Below, in pieces: positions 38,382 to 48,238 of a stretch of DNA of 64,000 nt. Origin of the DNA: Luminiphilus syltensis NOR5-1B (lineage in GTDB: Bacteria > Pseudomonadota > Gammaproteobacteria > Pseudomonadales > Halieaceae); contig NZ_DS999411.1 in the NCBI RefSeq assembly GCF_000158175.1, positions 357,009-421,008 of the forward strand, given 5' to 3'. How positions within the stretch are numbered: position 1 is the stretch's first letter; each line of letters starts with the position of its first letter. A model generated the notes under the pieces. That model had not been told where the DNA came from and did no database searches. It saw only the letters and a list, made by a program, of their open reading frames with translations. Both the position numbers and the translations under genes were made by a program.

Positions 38382-39110
38382 ATGCGCGGCAATGCGATCA
38401 CGGGAGCGGGCTATTTCTTTCGCGGGCTGAGCATGCTCACAGAACCCGGCATACGCGGCTTCGTCCTTATTCCGCTATTGGCTAATGTGGTGCTATTTCT
38501 TTCCCTGGGCAGCGTCGCCTATTCCTACATGGATGGGATTTATCAGGACACCACCGAGAGCCTGCCCGGATGGTTGAGCTTCCTCTCCTGGATTATCGCA
38601 CCGCTGTTCTGGATACTCGGTGGGCTGCTCACCGGCTACTTATCGACCTTTGTTGTTCTTTTACTGACGTCGCCCTTCCACTCCCTGCTTGCTGAAAAGG
38701 TAGAAGAGCGGATAACAGGCAGGCAGGTACCGGCACTTGAGGGTATCGGTGCGGCGCTGTTGGAAATCCCGCGAGCACTCGTCAGGGAATTGAGCAAATT
38801 GGTGTATTACCTGCCGCGAGCGCTGCTGGTGCTGGTGTTAACGCTGATTCCCGGGCTAAACGCCCTGTCCCCGGTGCTGTGGTTCTTACTCGGCGCCTGG
38901 ATGATGAGCCTGCAGTTCGTCGACTATCCCATGGATAACCACCGACTCAAATTTAGTGACGTCAAGGACGCCTGCGCTGCACGGCGCATCAGCAGCCTGG
39001 GGTTTGGCGGTGTCGTGGCATTCGTCTCGGGGATACCGCTGGTTAACCTGATCGTCATCCCAGCGGCAGTAGTCGGCGCGACTATCCTCTGGTGCGAGGA
39101 ACTCGCTTAG
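38382..39110 (+). CDS. cysZ: CysZ-type sulfate transporter (EI24 family)
   Basis: CysZ is an inner-membrane protein that brings sulfate into the cell for cysteine synthesis. The 242-residue product has the family pattern: GAGYFFRGLSMLTEPGIRGF near the start, four hydrophobic stretches, LLTSPFHSLLAEKVEERITG and QFVDYPMDNHRL. No cysteine-biosynthesis gene is adjacent, so the sulfate role rests on family membership. Starts after AAGGTAACCCT; ends 3 bp from the convergent rhlB-like gene. Confidence 0.9.
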   Translation: MRGNAITGAGYFFRGLSMLTEPGIRGFVLIPLLANVVLFLSLGSVAYSYMDGIYQDTTESLPGWLSFLSWIIAPLFWILGGLLTGYLSTFVVLLLTSPFHSLLAEKVEERITGRQVPALEGIGAALLEIPRALVRELSKLVYYLPRALLVLVLTLIPGLNALSPVLWFLLGAWMMSLQFVDYPMDNHRLKFSDVKDACAARRISSLGFGGVVAFVSGIPLVNLIVIPAAVVGATILWCEELA

Positions 39111-39113
39111 CTT

Positions 39114-40343
39114 TCAGCGCAACAGGGATTCCGGTGGCTGAATGCAGGGCAGTGGCTCACCCAGCAGGGCTTCAATGTCAGGCAACAGAAAGCCGTCGTC
39201 CTCACTGGCAAAACTAATGGAAATGCCGGTAGCACCCGCTCTACCCGTTCTACCAATCCGGTGAACATAATCCTCCGGGTCTTCCGGCAGGTTGTAGTTC
39301 ACCACGTGGCTGACGCCATCGACATGAATCCCGCGTCCCGCGACGTCGGTCGCGACCAGCACCGAGATAGTTCCATCCTTGAACTGGGCCAGTGTCTTGG
39401 TGCGCTTGGCCTGATTGACCTCGCCCGAGAGGATGCCACAGGAAATTCCCGCTTTTCTAAGCTTCTCGTAAACATTGCGCACCTGATCCCTGCGGTTGGC
39501 GAATACAATGACGCTGGTCGCTTCGTCCGAGCGCAGAACGTTGAGTAAAACGCGCATACGTTCATGGCTGGCGACGAGGTAGACCTTCTGGTCCACAGAG
39601 TCAGTGGCCACGTGGTCGGGCTCGATTTCAATGGTCACGGGATCGAAGGTCCACTGACGCGCCAGATTCATGATATCGGGGGTAAAGGTCGCCGAAAAAA
39701 GCAGGGTTTGGCGATCTTCCTTCCGCGGAGTCGAGCGCACTATCCGTTTAACCTGCGGGATAAAACCCATATCCAGCATTCGGTCCGCTTCATCAAGCAC
39801 CAGGGTTTCCACACGATCCAGATACAGGTCCCGTCGCTCGACGAAATCGATCAAACGGCCAGGCGTTGCGACGATAAGGTCCGTGACCCGACGCGACACC
39901 TTCTGCAACTGCTTCTGGTAGTCAGCCCCACCGATGAGCGCCACCGTATTGAGCCCGGTGTGCCGTCCCAAATCCTCGGCATCGGCGGCAATTTGCATCA
40001 CCAGCTCACGGGTAGGTGCGATGATCACCGCCCGGGGCTCGGCGAGAAAACGCTCACCCTCCAGCGGATTGCAAAGCAAGTCATTGAAGATGGTAATCAG
40101 GAATGCCGCCGTTTTTCCGGTGCCGGTCTGCGCCTTGCCGATGGCATCATGCCCCTGAAGCGTATGCGGCAGAATCTGGGCCTGAATAGGTGAGCAATAT
40201 TCAAAGCCCGCCTCCGCCACTCCGTGCATGATCTCCTCGCGCAGATCAAGGTCGTGAAAACGGGTTTTGCCGTCAGCAGGGGGGACGGAAAAATCGGAGG
40301 GGACCCAGCTCGATTCGGGTGCTGGTTTCTTGTGCTTGCTCAA
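39114..40343 (-). CDS. rhlB: DEAD-box ATP-dependent RNA helicase RhlB
   Basis: RNA helicase that unwinds structured RNA, in E. coli as part of the RNase E degradosome. The product (409 residues from the chosen start) contains the Q motif region [13 protein letters not shown], motif I AQTGTGKT (71-78), PTRELV, TPGR, DEAD in [16 protein letters not shown], and [10 protein letters not shown]. The [18 protein letters not shown] start region and overall sequence fit RhlB of Pseudomonas. No ATG fits: TTG at 40343 matches the RhlB N-terminus, while a GTG at 40385 lies in the loop of an inverted repeat at the promoter. The start is therefore uncertain. Confidence 0.9.
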   Translation of the reverse strand: MSKHKKPAPESSWVPSDFSVPPADGKTRFHDLDLREEIMHGVAEAGFEYCSPIQAQILPHTLQGHDAIGKAQTGTGKTAAFLITIFNDLLCNPLEGERFLAEPRAVIIAPTRELVMQIAADAEDLGRHTGLNTVALIGGADYQKQLQKVSRRVTDLIVATPGRLIDFVERRDLYLDRVETLVLDEADRMLDMGFIPQVKRIVRSTPRKEDRQTLLFSATFTPDIMNLARQWTFDPVTIEIEPDHVATDSVDQKVYLVASHERMRVLLNVLRSDEATSVIVFANRRDQVRNVYEKLRKAGISCGILSGEVNQAKRTKTLAQFKDGTISVLVATDVAGRGIHVDGVSHVVNYNLPEDPEDYVHRIGRTGRAGATGISISFASEDDGFLLPDIEALLGEPLPCIQPPESLLR

Positions 40344-40364
40344 CGGGCGACTCGATGCTCTAAA
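40336..40364 (+). promoter_or_regulatory. Predicted promoter of the MATE exporter gene
   Basis: TTGCTC (40336-40341) and TCTAAA (40359-40364) are 17 nt apart on the plus strand, inside the 5' part of rhlB. The implied transcription start is at the left arm of the 14-bp inverted repeat. Sequence match only. Confidence 0.35.
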
Positions 40365-40370
40365 AGACGC

Positions 40371-40409
40371 CGCGGAGTTTAGCACAGCTCGTACATGCTA
40401 AACTCCGCG
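40371..40409. repeat. Perfect 14-bp inverted repeat between rhlB and the MATE gene
   Basis: Arms CGCGGAGTTTAGCA (40371-40384) and TGCTAAACTCCGCG (40396-40409) are exact complements with an 11-nt spacer. The repeat lies in the divergent promoter region, 28 bp before the MATE start. It could be an operator for a dimeric regulator or a stem-loop at the 5' end of either message. No T-run flanks it. Confidence 0.8.
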
Positions 40410-40437
40410 CCCCAAACGCAAAACCTAGCCGACATCC

Positions 40438-41859
40438 ATGTCCGCACTAACCGACATCCCCCTGCTGAGGACTGAGCTCAAATATACGTGGCGAATTGCC
40501 TGGCCACTGTTTGTCGCGCAGTTGGCACAAATGGGTACCGGTGTTGTCGATACGATCATGGCCGGCCACTACAACGCGGGCGATCTGGCGGCAATCGCCA
40601 TTGGCTACAATGCCTGGCTACCGCTTCTGCTGTTCATCGTTGGCGTCATGGTCGCCAGCGCAGCGATTGTTGCGCAGGATTTTGGCGCCGGCCGCATTGA
40701 GAAAATAAGATCCCTGTTGCCCCAGTCACTGTGGGTCGCTGCCCTGCTGGGGCTTCTCAGTACGCCATTGGCGTTTTTCAACGAACCGGTGCTGGGACTT
40801 CTCGACCTCGCCGCCGACACCGAAACCAAGGCAAGCGCTTATTTGCGCATGGTCGCACTTGGATTGCCGGCCGCCGCGGTGTTTCAGGCACTACGCTTCC
40901 ACACCCAGGGCGTTGGCATCACCATGCCTTTCGCCTGGTCAAGCGCGATTGGATTCGTAGCCAATATTCCGCTCAATTACGCTTTTATTTACGGTGAGTG
41001 GGGGGCACCCGAGCTCGGCGCCGAGGGCTGTGGTATCGCTACCGCACTCTCGATGTGGCTCACCCTGGTGCTGATCGTCGGCTACATGCTGATGTCGACT
41101 CGGGTTGCCCCATACATCCCACCGCTGCGATGGGCGCCACCGGATCGTGCCGCTCTGGGGGAAATTCTGGGTTTGGGGATCCCCATTGGCCTGACTCTCT
41201 TCCTCGAAGTGGGGGTGTTTTCCATTATCGGGCTGCTGGTGGCAACACTCGGTGATACCGTGATGGCGTCGCACCAGATCGCCTTCAATATCTGGGACGT
41301 CTTCTACATACCGATGCTATCGATTGCGTCGGCAATGTCGACACGTATAGGTCATGCGATCGGCGCAGGGGACAAGGTGGGGGTGAATCGGGCGCTGCTG
41401 GTTGGCAGCCTGGTCTCCCTGATCATCGCCCTCGGTGCCCTCCTGATATTGGTGTTGGTCCCCGAGGCCATCATCTCGATCTACACCGATAGCGAGAGTA
41501 TTCGTACCGTCGCGGTCCGCCTGATTCGTCTGGCTGCCTTTTTTATTGTTATTGACGCCGTCCAGATCATCATGTCGTTTGTGTTGCGGGCCTACAAGGA
41601 TACGCGCTTTCCCTTCTGGGCCATGCTGGTGTCGTATTGGTTTATCGCGCTGCCCGTTGGCTACTGGCTGGGATTGGTGTCTGCAACGACCCCCGCCGAT
41701 GGCGCCGCGGGCTTTTGGTACGCCAGTATTCTTGGAATCACGGCCTGCGCGGTGCTACTGCTGTGGCGGGTCTGGCGCTTACTGCACCGACCCCTGCCCA
41801 ATCCCGACACCTTCGAACCCGAAGTGATGCCGGGAATTACTGAGGAGATGAGCCATTGA
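40438..41859 (+). CDS. norM: MATE-family multidrug efflux protein (NorM type)
   Basis: Inner-membrane exporter that expels cationic drugs or toxins using a Na+ or H+ gradient. The 473-residue product has about twelve hydrophobic helices in two similar halves. It begins with a conserved WRIAWPLFVAQLAQMGTGVVDTIMAG segment (cited as WRIAWPLFVAQLAQMG), the usual MATE start with the cation-site Asp in helix 1. ATG at 40438 has no evident Shine-Dalgarno. Substrate cannot be told from sequence. Its last 23 bp overlap the convergent moeB. Confidence 0.92.
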   Translation: MSALTDIPLLRTELKYTWRIAWPLFVAQLAQMGTGVVDTIMAGHYNAGDLAAIAIGYNAWLPLLLFIVGVMVASAAIVAQDFGAGRIEKIRSLLPQSLWVAALLGLLSTPLAFFNEPVLGLLDLAADTETKASAYLRMVALGLPAAAVFQALRFHTQGVGITMPFAWSSAIGFVANIPLNYAFIYGEWGAPELGAEGCGIATALSMWLTLVLIVGYMLMSTRVAPYIPPLRWAPPDRAALGEILGLGIPIGLTLFLEVGVFSIIGLLVATLGDTVMASHQIAFNIWDVFYIPMLSIASAMSTRIGHAIGAGDKVGVNRALLVGSLVSLIIALGALLILVLVPEAIISIYTDSESIRTVAVRLIRLAAFFIVIDAVQIIMSFVLRAYKDTRFPFWAMLVSYWFIALPVGYWLGLVSATTPADGAAGFWYASILGITACAVLLLWRVWRLLHRPLPNPDTFEPEVMPGITEEMSH

Positions 41860-42604
41860 CAGGACCGCAGTAGGGGCACTGGGGATTGCGCTGCAGATTC
41901 AACCGCTGCACCTCCTCAGAGCGCATATCGAGCAACGATAAGCGCCCCCAGGCAATGGATTCGGGATCGGCCAGGTACTTCAGTGCCAGCGCACTTTGAG
42001 CCGACGCCACCATGGCGACAACAGGGCCCAGTATGCCCAGCGTGGCACAATCCGCCGGCTGTCCTGAGACCGAATCCGGCATCAGGCAGTGGTAGCAACC
42101 TTCGCTCCGCCCGGGGCTGAACGCCGCCCACATTCCGCTCATCTGCACCGCAGCACCCATGATCCAGGGTATTTGCCGCTCGCGCGTCGACAGGTCAATC
42201 AAACTTCGCGTGCCACGGGAGTCGCTGGCGTCGATCACCAAATCAATATCGGCCAGCATCTGCTGCGCGTTGTCGGATGTGAATCGTGCGAAGTAAGCGT
42301 CGACCGTTACCTCACTGTTCAGCGCCTGCAAGCGCGCCTGTAAGGCACCGACCTTCGGCTGATCAATATCGGCTTCCGTGAAGGCGATCTGCCGCGCAAG
42401 ATTACTCAACTCAACGCAGTCATCGTCGACGAGGCGCAACGTCTGCACGCCGGCGCCCGCAAGATAGAGCGCGATGGGACACCCGAGCCCGCCGCAACCG
42501 ACAACGAGTACTCGGGCGCTGGAAATGGCCTCCTGACCCGCGAAATCGATACCGGGAACCAGAATCTGTCGCGAATAACGTTCAAGTTGCTGGTCACTAA
42601 TCAC
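41837..42604 (-). CDS. moeB: Molybdopterin-synthase adenylyltransferase MoeB (ThiF/HesA family)
   Basis: E1-like enzyme that adenylates the C-terminal glycine of a sulfur-carrier protein such as MoaD. The 255-residue product has QQLERYSRQILVPGIDFAGQ, the nucleotide-binding VLVVGCGGLGCP, the DASDSRGTR segment, and two CxxC zinc motifs, CYHC and CPYC. GTG at 42604, preceded by GGGGGA, aligns with E. coli MoeB; a GTG five codons upstream is possible. Follows prmC with an 8-bp overlap, the usual hemA-prfA-prmC-moeB order. ThiF-type activity is not excluded. Confidence 0.9.
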   Translation of the reverse strand: MISDQQLERYSRQILVPGIDFAGQEAISSARVLVVGCGGLGCPIALYLAGAGVQTLRLVDDDCVELSNLARQIAFTEADIDQPKVGALQARLQALNSEVTVDAYFARFTSDNAQQMLADIDLVIDASDSRGTRSLIDLSTRERQIPWIMGAAVQMSGMWAAFSPGRSEGCYHCLMPDSVSGQPADCATLGILGPVVAMVASAQSALALKYLADPESIAWGRLSLLDMRSEEVQRLNLQRNPQCPYCGPVNGSSPQ

Positions 42605-43406
42605 CGCGATATCCCCCACTTACCCGTTCGCGTCCCGCCAGATCACGGCGCGTCTCAACCCCTTCGAAACCGGCCCGCTGCAAATGCGTGCGCACGGCCG
42701 AACCCTGATCATAGCCGTGCTCAACGAGCAGCCAGCCCGCAGGCTCGAGGTGCTCGGGTGCCGCCGCAACAATACGCTCAACACAGTCCAGACCCTCAGT
42801 GCCCCCCAACAATGCCAACTGGGGTTCTGCTGACAAGCTGGCGAGATGCGGGTCGCCCTCCGCCACATAGGGGGGATTGCTCACAATAAGCGACCACCGC
42901 TCGTCATTGAGTGCGCCAAACCAATCGCTCTCCACCCACTGAACCTCGAGGGAAAGACGCTCGCCGTTCGCGCGCGCCGTCGCCAGGGCCTCGGCGCTGA
43001 TATCAGCGGCTGTTACACAGGCATCGGTCAGCTCGCTCGCCAAAGCCAGCGCAATCGCTCCGCTGCCGGTGCCGAGATCGAGGATTCGCGGTGACGTGCG
43101 ATGGCGAAAAAGATCCAGCGACCACTCGATGAGCGTTTCGGTATCCGGACGCGGCACCAGCACACCGGGACCCACGTTCAGGGTCAGTGACCAAAAATCC
43201 TGAACCCCTGTCAAATAAGCGACCGGCTCTCCCCGGAGACGGCGTCGGTTAAGGGCCTGAAAATCGGCAGCGACCGACGCGGGAACCTCATCATCACCGT
43301 GGGCGTAGAGCCATGCCCGATCTCGCTCCAGACAATGCAACAGCAGCGTTTCGGCCGCCATAAGCGGCGCACCGGCGCTGGCAAGAAGTGCGCGAACACT
43401 CGCCAT
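42597..43406 (-). CDS. prmC: Release-factor glutamine methyltransferase PrmC
   Basis: Methylates the glutamine of the GGQ motif in RF1 and RF2, raising termination efficiency. The 269-residue product has an N-terminal helical domain (about 1-75), PVAYLTGVQDFWSL, the SAM-binding ILDLGTGSGAIALALA and the catalytic NPPY in IVSNPPYVAEGDPH. Starts immediately after the prfA stop with no gap, so enzyme and substrate are cotranslated. Confidence 0.96.
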   Translation of the reverse strand: MASVRALLASAGAPLMAAETLLLHCLERDRAWLYAHGDDEVPASVAADFQALNRRRLRGEPVAYLTGVQDFWSLTLNVGPGVLVPRPDTETLIEWSLDLFRHRTSPRILDLGTGSGAIALALASELTDACVTAADISAEALATARANGERLSLEVQWVESDWFGALNDERWSLIVSNPPYVAEGDPHLASLSAEPQLALLGGTEGLDCVERIVAAAPEHLEPAGWLLVEHGYDQGSAVRTHLQRAGFEGVETRRDLAGRERVSGGYRGD

Positions 43407-44489
43407 CTAATCGGCCAGTGCTGCGAGCAGGTCTGCCTGATACTCCCGGCGCAGCGGCTGGATTAGTGCATCCAAATCCCCCTCGATGACCTCATCGAGC
43501 TTGTAGAGCGTCAGGTTGATTCGGTGATCAGACACCCGGCCCTGGGGGAAGTTATAGGTTCTGATTCGATCCGATCGATCTCCCGTACCGACGAGATTTC
43601 GACGCTCCTCGGCCTGCTCCGCCGCGGCCTGCTGCTCCGAAGCACTGGCCAGTTTGGCCTGAAGCAGTGACATGGCGCGGGCGCGGTTCTTGTGCTGGGA
43701 ACGTTCATCCTGGCATTCCACCACAATCCCGGAGGGCAAATGGGTAATCCGGACCGCCGAATCAGTGGTGTTAACGTGCTGGCCGCCGGCGCCCGAAGAG
43801 CGAAAAGTGTCGACGCGAAGATCGGCCTTGTTGATTTCGATATCCTCCACCGCGTCGGGTTCCGGCAGAATGGCCACGGTACAGGCCGAGGTATGGATTC
43901 GACCCTGGGACTCGGTTTCCGGCACCCGCTGAACCCGATGCGCTCCGGATTCAAACTTCAGATGGGCATAAATATCGTCGCCCTGGATTCGGCTGATAAT
44001 TTCCTTGAATCCGCCGTGCTCTCCCGGGCGCTCGGATATCACCTCAATACGCCAGCCGCGGGATTCAGAGTAGCGCTGGTACATGCGAAACAAGTCGCCG
44101 GCAAAAATCGCCGCTTCATCGCCGCCGGTACCCGCTCGAATCTCGAGGTAGACGTTCTGGCTGTCTCTGGGGTCGCGGGGTAGAAGTAGAAGCTGGAGCT
44201 TTTCTTCCATGGCCGCGAGCTCAGGCTCCCCTGCATCCAACTCATCGCGAGCCATGGATTGCATCTCAGGATCACTGTCCTTCAGCATCTCACGGGCCTC
44301 AGAGAGATCAGACTGGCAGCGCTGGTAGGCCTCGAAGACACGAACGACCTCATCGAGTTGTGAAAACTCTTTCGATAGATCGCGGAATTGATTCTGATCG
44401 GAGATAACGTCGGCATCGCCCAGCATCGCCGAGACCTCCTCGTGGCGATCGCGGAGCTGCTCTAACTTACTGACTAATGACGCCTTCAC
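43407..44489 (-). CDS. prfA: Peptide chain release factor 1
   Basis: Reads UAA and UAG stop codons and triggers peptide release. The 360-residue product has the GGQ motif at 235-237 in [17 protein letters not shown]. The codon-recognition tripeptide is in [13 protein letters not shown] (PET at 190-192, where E. coli RF1 has PAT, i.e. RF1-type PxT). [16 protein letters not shown] is also present. Length equals that of E. coli RF1. Start overlaps the hemA stop by 4 bp. Confidence 0.98.
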   Translation of the reverse strand: MKASLVSKLEQLRDRHEEVSAMLGDADVISDQNQFRDLSKEFSQLDEVVRVFEAYQRCQSDLSEAREMLKDSDPEMQSMARDELDAGEPELAAMEEKLQLLLLPRDPRDSQNVYLEIRAGTGGDEAAIFAGDLFRMYQRYSESRGWRIEVISERPGEHGGFKEIISRIQGDDIYAHLKFESGAHRVQRVPETESQGRIHTSACTVAILPEPDAVEDIEINKADLRVDTFRSSGAGGQHVNTTDSAVRITHLPSGIVVECQDERSQHKNRARAMSLLQAKLASASEQQAAAEQAEERRNLVGTGDRSDRIRTYNFPQGRVSDHRINLTLYKLDEVIEGDLDALIQPLRREYQADLLAALAD

Positions 44490-45796
44490 TGTAGAGTGGT
44501 TTTTTCATCCCGCTCCAAGTGGGGATATGACACGCCCAGCAGGGCGGCGACTCGCGACACATTACCGGGATCGCCCTCCTGAGCAACCTGCCTCAGACCT
44601 GCGGTGGGGGCGTGAATGAGCTTATTGGTGAGGTCCCGCGCCAGTCGCTCTAGAACCTTCTCCGGCGATTCGCCTTTTTCCAGCATCTTGTGTGCCCGGG
44701 TTAGCGCCTCATGCTGGATAGCGAGCGCCGATTCCCTGTAGCTTCGGACCACATCCGAAGAGCGTCGGGCAACAAATTCGCGCTCAACCCCGGCGATACC
44801 CTCGGCGATAATCTCATCCGCCTTGCTGGCCTCGGAGGCGCGCAGTCGCAGATTCTCCTCAATGACGTCGCGCAGGTCGTCAACGGTGTAGAGATAGACG
44901 TCCGACAACTCGGAGACCTGGGGTTCGATGTCCCGGGGCACAGCGAGATCAACCATGAGCATGGGTCGCCAGCGTCGGGCCTTGAGTGCGCGCTCGACCG
45001 CCCCTTTACCCAAAATGGGCAACTGGCTTCCCGTCGAGCTAATGACAATGTCCGCTTCTGCGAGGCGATCGGGAACATCGGCCAACATGATTTCTTCAGC
45101 GTTGAATTGGCGTGCCAGGGCCTCCGCGCGCGCCAGGGTTCGATTGGCAACAATCAAACGACCGAGATTGGCCTCCTTGAGATGCCGTGCGACCAATTCG
45201 ATTGTCTCACCCGCGCCGATAACGAGCGCGGTGCAGCTTGCCAGGTCGGAAAAGATATGGCCGGTCAGGTCCACCGAGGCGTAAGCGACCGACACGGGGT
45301 TTTCACCGATCGCCGTGTCCGTGCGAACCTTTTTGGCGACTCGGAATGCGGCGGGAAAAAGCTGGCTCAGGCGGCCGCCGATAGCCCCCGCTTCCTCTGC
45401 GACCGCGTAAGCAGACTTAAGCTGCCCGAAGATCTGTGGTTCACCCAGCACCATGGAATTGAGTCCCGCGGCCACCCGCGTCAAGTGAACCAGGGCCTGC
45501 TCGCCGTAATTTCGATAGGTACAGGTTGCCAGCTCGTTAACAGCAACGCCGTGGAAGTCCGCAACCCAACGCATCACGGACTCGCTGAGCGCTGCGGGAT
45601 CCTCGGACTCGGCCGCCATCCCGTAAACCTCGGTGCGATTACAGGTCGAGAGAATCACCGCCTCCTCGAGTGCCGTATGCTCAATAACGCTGGTGAGGGC
45701 CTCGGCCTGGCGCTCCGGTGCAAATGCCACCTGCTCGCGAAGAGCCACCGATGCCGAATCGTGGTTAATACCGATGGTTAATAAATTTCGAATCAC
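44486..45796 (-). CDS. hemA: Glutamyl-tRNA reductase
   Basis: Reduces glutamyl-tRNA to glutamate-1-semialdehyde with NADPH, the first step of C5 heme synthesis. The 436-residue product has the catalytic Cys in [33 protein letters not shown], the NADPH-binding [13 protein letters not shown] and [13 protein letters not shown], and a C-terminal dimerisation helix. GTG at 45796 starts [16 protein letters not shown], the conserved N-terminus. The frame stays open upstream, but a likely transcription start near 45829 rules out the longer version. First gene of hemA-prfA-prmC-moeB. Confidence 0.95.
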   Translation of the reverse strand: MIRNLLTIGINHDSASVALREQVAFAPERQAEALTSVIEHTALEEAVILSTCNRTEVYGMAAESEDPAALSESVMRWVADFHGVAVNELATCTYRNYGEQALVHLTRVAAGLNSMVLGEPQIFGQLKSAYAVAEEAGAIGGRLSQLFPAAFRVAKKVRTDTAIGENPVSVAYASVDLTGHIFSDLASCTALVIGAGETIELVARHLKEANLGRLIVANRTLARAEALARQFNAEEIMLADVPDRLAEADIVISSTGSQLPILGKGAVERALKARRWRPMLMVDLAVPRDIEPQVSELSDVYLYTVDDLRDVIEENLRLRASEASKADEIIAEGIAGVEREFVARRSSDVVRSYRESALAIQHEALTRAHKMLEKGESPEKVLERLARDLTNKLIHAPTAGLRQVAQEGDPGNVSRVAALLGVSYPHLERDEKTTLQ

Positions 45797-45835
45797 GCCG
45801 CGCCCTGTGCATCCAGCCACTTCTTTTGTGGCGAC

Positions 45836-45844
45836 ATCATAGCA
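45836..45844 (-). promoter_or_regulatory. Extended -10 promoter of hemA
   Basis: TGCTATGAT on the minus strand is an extended -10 (TGn plus TATGAT), about 40 bp before the hemA GTG. It lies in the 110-bp divergent region with the TPR lipoprotein gene. No convincing -35 is seen, as expected of extended -10 promoters. Confidence 0.45.
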
Positions 45845-45906
45845 AGTTCTGAAAAATCGCGGGGGGCCGTGGGTTTGGCGTCTACCATGTGTCATCATTT
45901 GGTCCT

Positions 45907-47661
45907 ATGACATCTCTCCGACAACGTTTTCTTTTAGGCCCGCTACTGTTCAGCGCGGTGCTGGCCGGGTGCGCCACGCAGCCCGAAACGCCCGAGCCCG
46001 TCGACCCCGTGGCGGAAGCAAAGCCCGATGCGCCGCCGGTAACGCCAGAATCTGAGGTCGCCGAGCAGCCGATTCCCGCAGCCAGCGTCTACCCGCTGTT
46101 GGCGGCTGAATTTGCGCTGCGTAATCGGGACTTCCAGACCGGCCTCCGGTTATTACTCGAGCAGGCCATGATTCTCGACGATCCCGCGTTGGCGCGGCGC
46201 GCGCTGCAGCTGGCAGAATTCATGCAGGTCAATGATGCAGCGCTGATCGCTGCCATGCGACTCGCCGATCTCGATCCCGATGACAGCGCAGCCGCAGCCA
46301 CCGCAATGCGACTGTTAATCGCCGTCGGGCAACCCGCTCGAGCCATCGAATACGCCCGAAAAGCCAAAGCCGGGGGCAGGCGTATCAACGCCCCAGCGCT
46401 GCTTCAGGATTTCTCACAACGCCCCGCAGCGGAACGCAGAATCATCGCAACAGGCATCAACGAATTGGCGATGCAGTATCCCGAGGATGTGGACCTCACG
46501 CTGGCGCAGGCGCTATTGAAGCGTGAGCAAGGTGATACCGCCGCGGCCATCGAGCAGCTCGATGCGCTGCTCAGTCGCGAACCCGATGATGAACGCGCCC
46601 TGGTGGTCTGGACGCAGCTCGCGCTCGACACGGATAGGGATAAGCCATTTGGCCGCATCGACGACGCCGTCAATGAGAATCCCGACAACGAACGATTGCG
46701 ACTCCAGTATGCGCGCCTGCTCGCCAGTAATGACCAACTCGATCGCGCTCTCGAGCAGTTCGACGTACTGATTGCGAGCTCCCCCAGAAATGGTGACTAC
46801 CTTCTCTCTGCCGCGCTGGTTGAACTCGAGCGCGAGGATTACGAGGCGGGTCGCCAGCGACTCGATCAACTCCTGGCCCTCGAACAGCGGGTTGACGAGG
46901 CTTACTATTACCTCGGGCGGCTCGAGGAAGCGGTGGGGAATCCAAGGGCCGCCATCGACGCCTACGATCGCGTTGAATCAGGCAGGGAGCAGCTCGATGC
47001 AGTGGGCCGGGCCGGCGGACTGTTGTTGAATGCAGGTGAGCTCGACGAGTTCGATGCCTTTTTTGACGACCACCGGTGGCGCAGTCCCGATCTGGACGAA
47101 CGTTTGTTTGCCCTGCAGGGAGAGCTGCTGCAGGACAGAAAGGCGCTTGAACGCGCACTGCGGGTGTACAACGAAGGGATTGAGATCCACAGCGAATCCA
47201 TGCCCCTGATCTACAGCCGCGCCATTGTTCACGAGCAATTGGGCGACATCGCCGCAATGGAGGCGGATTTCCGGCGCATATTGAGCTTTGACCCGGAAAA
47301 TGCCACCACCCTGAACGCCCTGGGCTACATGCTGACCAATCAGTCCGATCGGTTCGAGGAAGCGGCGGGACTCATTGAGCGAGCACTTGCGCTCAATCCG
47401 GGAGACCCCGCCACTCTCGACAGCCTCGGTTGGGTGTATTTCAAGATGGGGCGTCTGGAAGAAGCACTCACGCACCTGGAGCGCGCCTATCAGCAGTTCC
47501 CCGATCCCGAGGTAGCCGCTCACCTCGGCGAGACGCTGTGGGCGCTCGGGCGGTTTGACGCCGCCAAAGCCATATGGACACGCGCCCTGCGGCAGGACTC
47601 CGACAATACCCACGTCAATGAAACCATCGGCAGGCTCGGTGTCGACCTCCCACTGCCCTGA
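45907..47661 (+). CDS. TPR-repeat outer-membrane lipoprotein
   Basis: The 584-residue product has a lipoprotein signal (FSAVLAGC, Cys about 21), an acidic Pro-rich linker, and then tetratricopeptide repeats nearly to the end. The clearest repeats are around YYLGRLEEAVGNPRAAIDAYDRV and, near the C-terminus, ATTLNALGYMLTNQSDRFEEA (both given in part) and ATLDSLGWVYFKMGRLEEAL. A homologue of this kind sits between hemA and lolB in Pseudomonas; its function is not defined, but the neighbourhood suggests an envelope-assembly role. ATG at 45907 is used; a GTG at 45889 is the alternative. lolB starts inside its last 23 bp. Confidence 0.88.
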   Translation: MTSLRQRFLLGPLLFSAVLAGCATQPETPEPVDPVAEAKPDAPPVTPESEVAEQPIPAASVYPLLAAEFALRNRDFQTGLRLLLEQAMILDDPALARRALQLAEFMQVNDAALIAAMRLADLDPDDSAAAATAMRLLIAVGQPARAIEYARKAKAGGRRINAPALLQDFSQRPAAERRIIATGINELAMQYPEDVDLTLAQALLKREQGDTAAAIEQLDALLSREPDDERALVVWTQLALDTDRDKPFGRIDDAVNENPDNERLRLQYARLLASNDQLDRALEQFDVLIASSPRNGDYLLSAALVELEREDYEAGRQRLDQLLALEQRVDEAYYYLGRLEEAVGNPRAAIDAYDRVESGREQLDAVGRAGGLLLNAGELDEFDAFFDDHRWRSPDLDERLFALQGELLQDRKALERALRVYNEGIEIHSESMPLIYSRAIVHEQLGDIAAMEADFRRILSFDPENATTLNALGYMLTNQSDRFEEAAGLIERALALNPGDPATLDSLGWVYFKMGRLEEALTHLERAYQQFPDPEVAAHLGETLWALGRFDAAKAIWTRALRQDSDNTHVNETIGRLGVDLPLP

Positions 47662-48238
47662 GCTCCCGCGCCTGAGGGGTCTCAGCCTACTGGCGCTGTT
47701 ATCCATTGCCCTGGGGGTGGGATGCGCGGGCCCGGTATCAAAGTCCGATGTGGAGGGCGGCGCTAGACCCGAAGCCACGCTCACGCCCTGGCAAGCCCGA
47801 GGAAAAATGGCGCTTAGCACCCGCGAGCAGAGAGAATCGGTCAACTTTAACTGGCAGCGGCTCAGCCTCGACAAGGAAGTGCTGACCCTGACCGGGCCGA
47901 TCGGTATGGGTGGGGTGCAGATCACCCGCACTGGGTCCGACGTGATCTGGGACGACGGTGATGGTGAAGTGCCGCTGGCCGATGTGGAGGACGTCTCCGA
48001 CGAGGCATCGCGGTTACTGCAAACACTGCCCTTCGATCAGCTCGGCGGCTGGCTGATGGGGGCTGCGGAGCCTACTGAAGACTGGTCCACCACAGTAAAC
48101 TCGTGGCAACGCGCCGGTGCCTGGAGCGTCCCCAGGAAGCTGACGCTTCAGGGCGCAGGGGTGAATGCAGGAGTGAGCGTCCTCGTGGTGATACTGGACT
48201 GGAATCTTCCAGAATCCACAGCAGCCCGGGCACAATGA
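47639..48238 (+). CDS. lolB: Outer-membrane lipoprotein receptor LolB
   Basis: Accepts lipoproteins from periplasmic LolA and inserts them into the outer membrane; itself a lipoprotein. The 199-residue product has a signal peptide ending ALGVGC (Cys about 28), then the LolB beta-barrel half with WQARGKMALSTREQRESVNFNW and LPFDQLGGWLMGA (each given in short form). Start is taken as GTG at 47639 inside the end of the TPR gene, because it puts the signal peptide at the N-terminus. Stop overlaps the ispE start (ATGA). Confidence 0.88.
   Translation: MSTSHCPELPRLRGLSLLALLSIALGVGCAGPVSKSDVEGGARPEATLTPWQARGKMALSTREQRESVNFNWQRLSLDKEVLTLTGPIGMGGVQITRTGSDVIWDDGDGEVPLADVEDVSDEASRLLQTLPFDQLGGWLMGAAEPTEDWSTTVNSWQRAGAWSVPRKLTLQGAGVNAGVSVLVVILDWNLPESTAARAQ

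Noticed and set aside
44711-45781. 356-residue frame on the plus strand
   Set aside because: Antisense shadow of hemA; hemA has catalytic motifs and operon context, this frame has none.
46978-47931. 317-residue frame on the minus strand
   Set aside because: Antisense to the TPR lipoprotein and lolB, both of which have lipoprotein signals and conserved neighbours.
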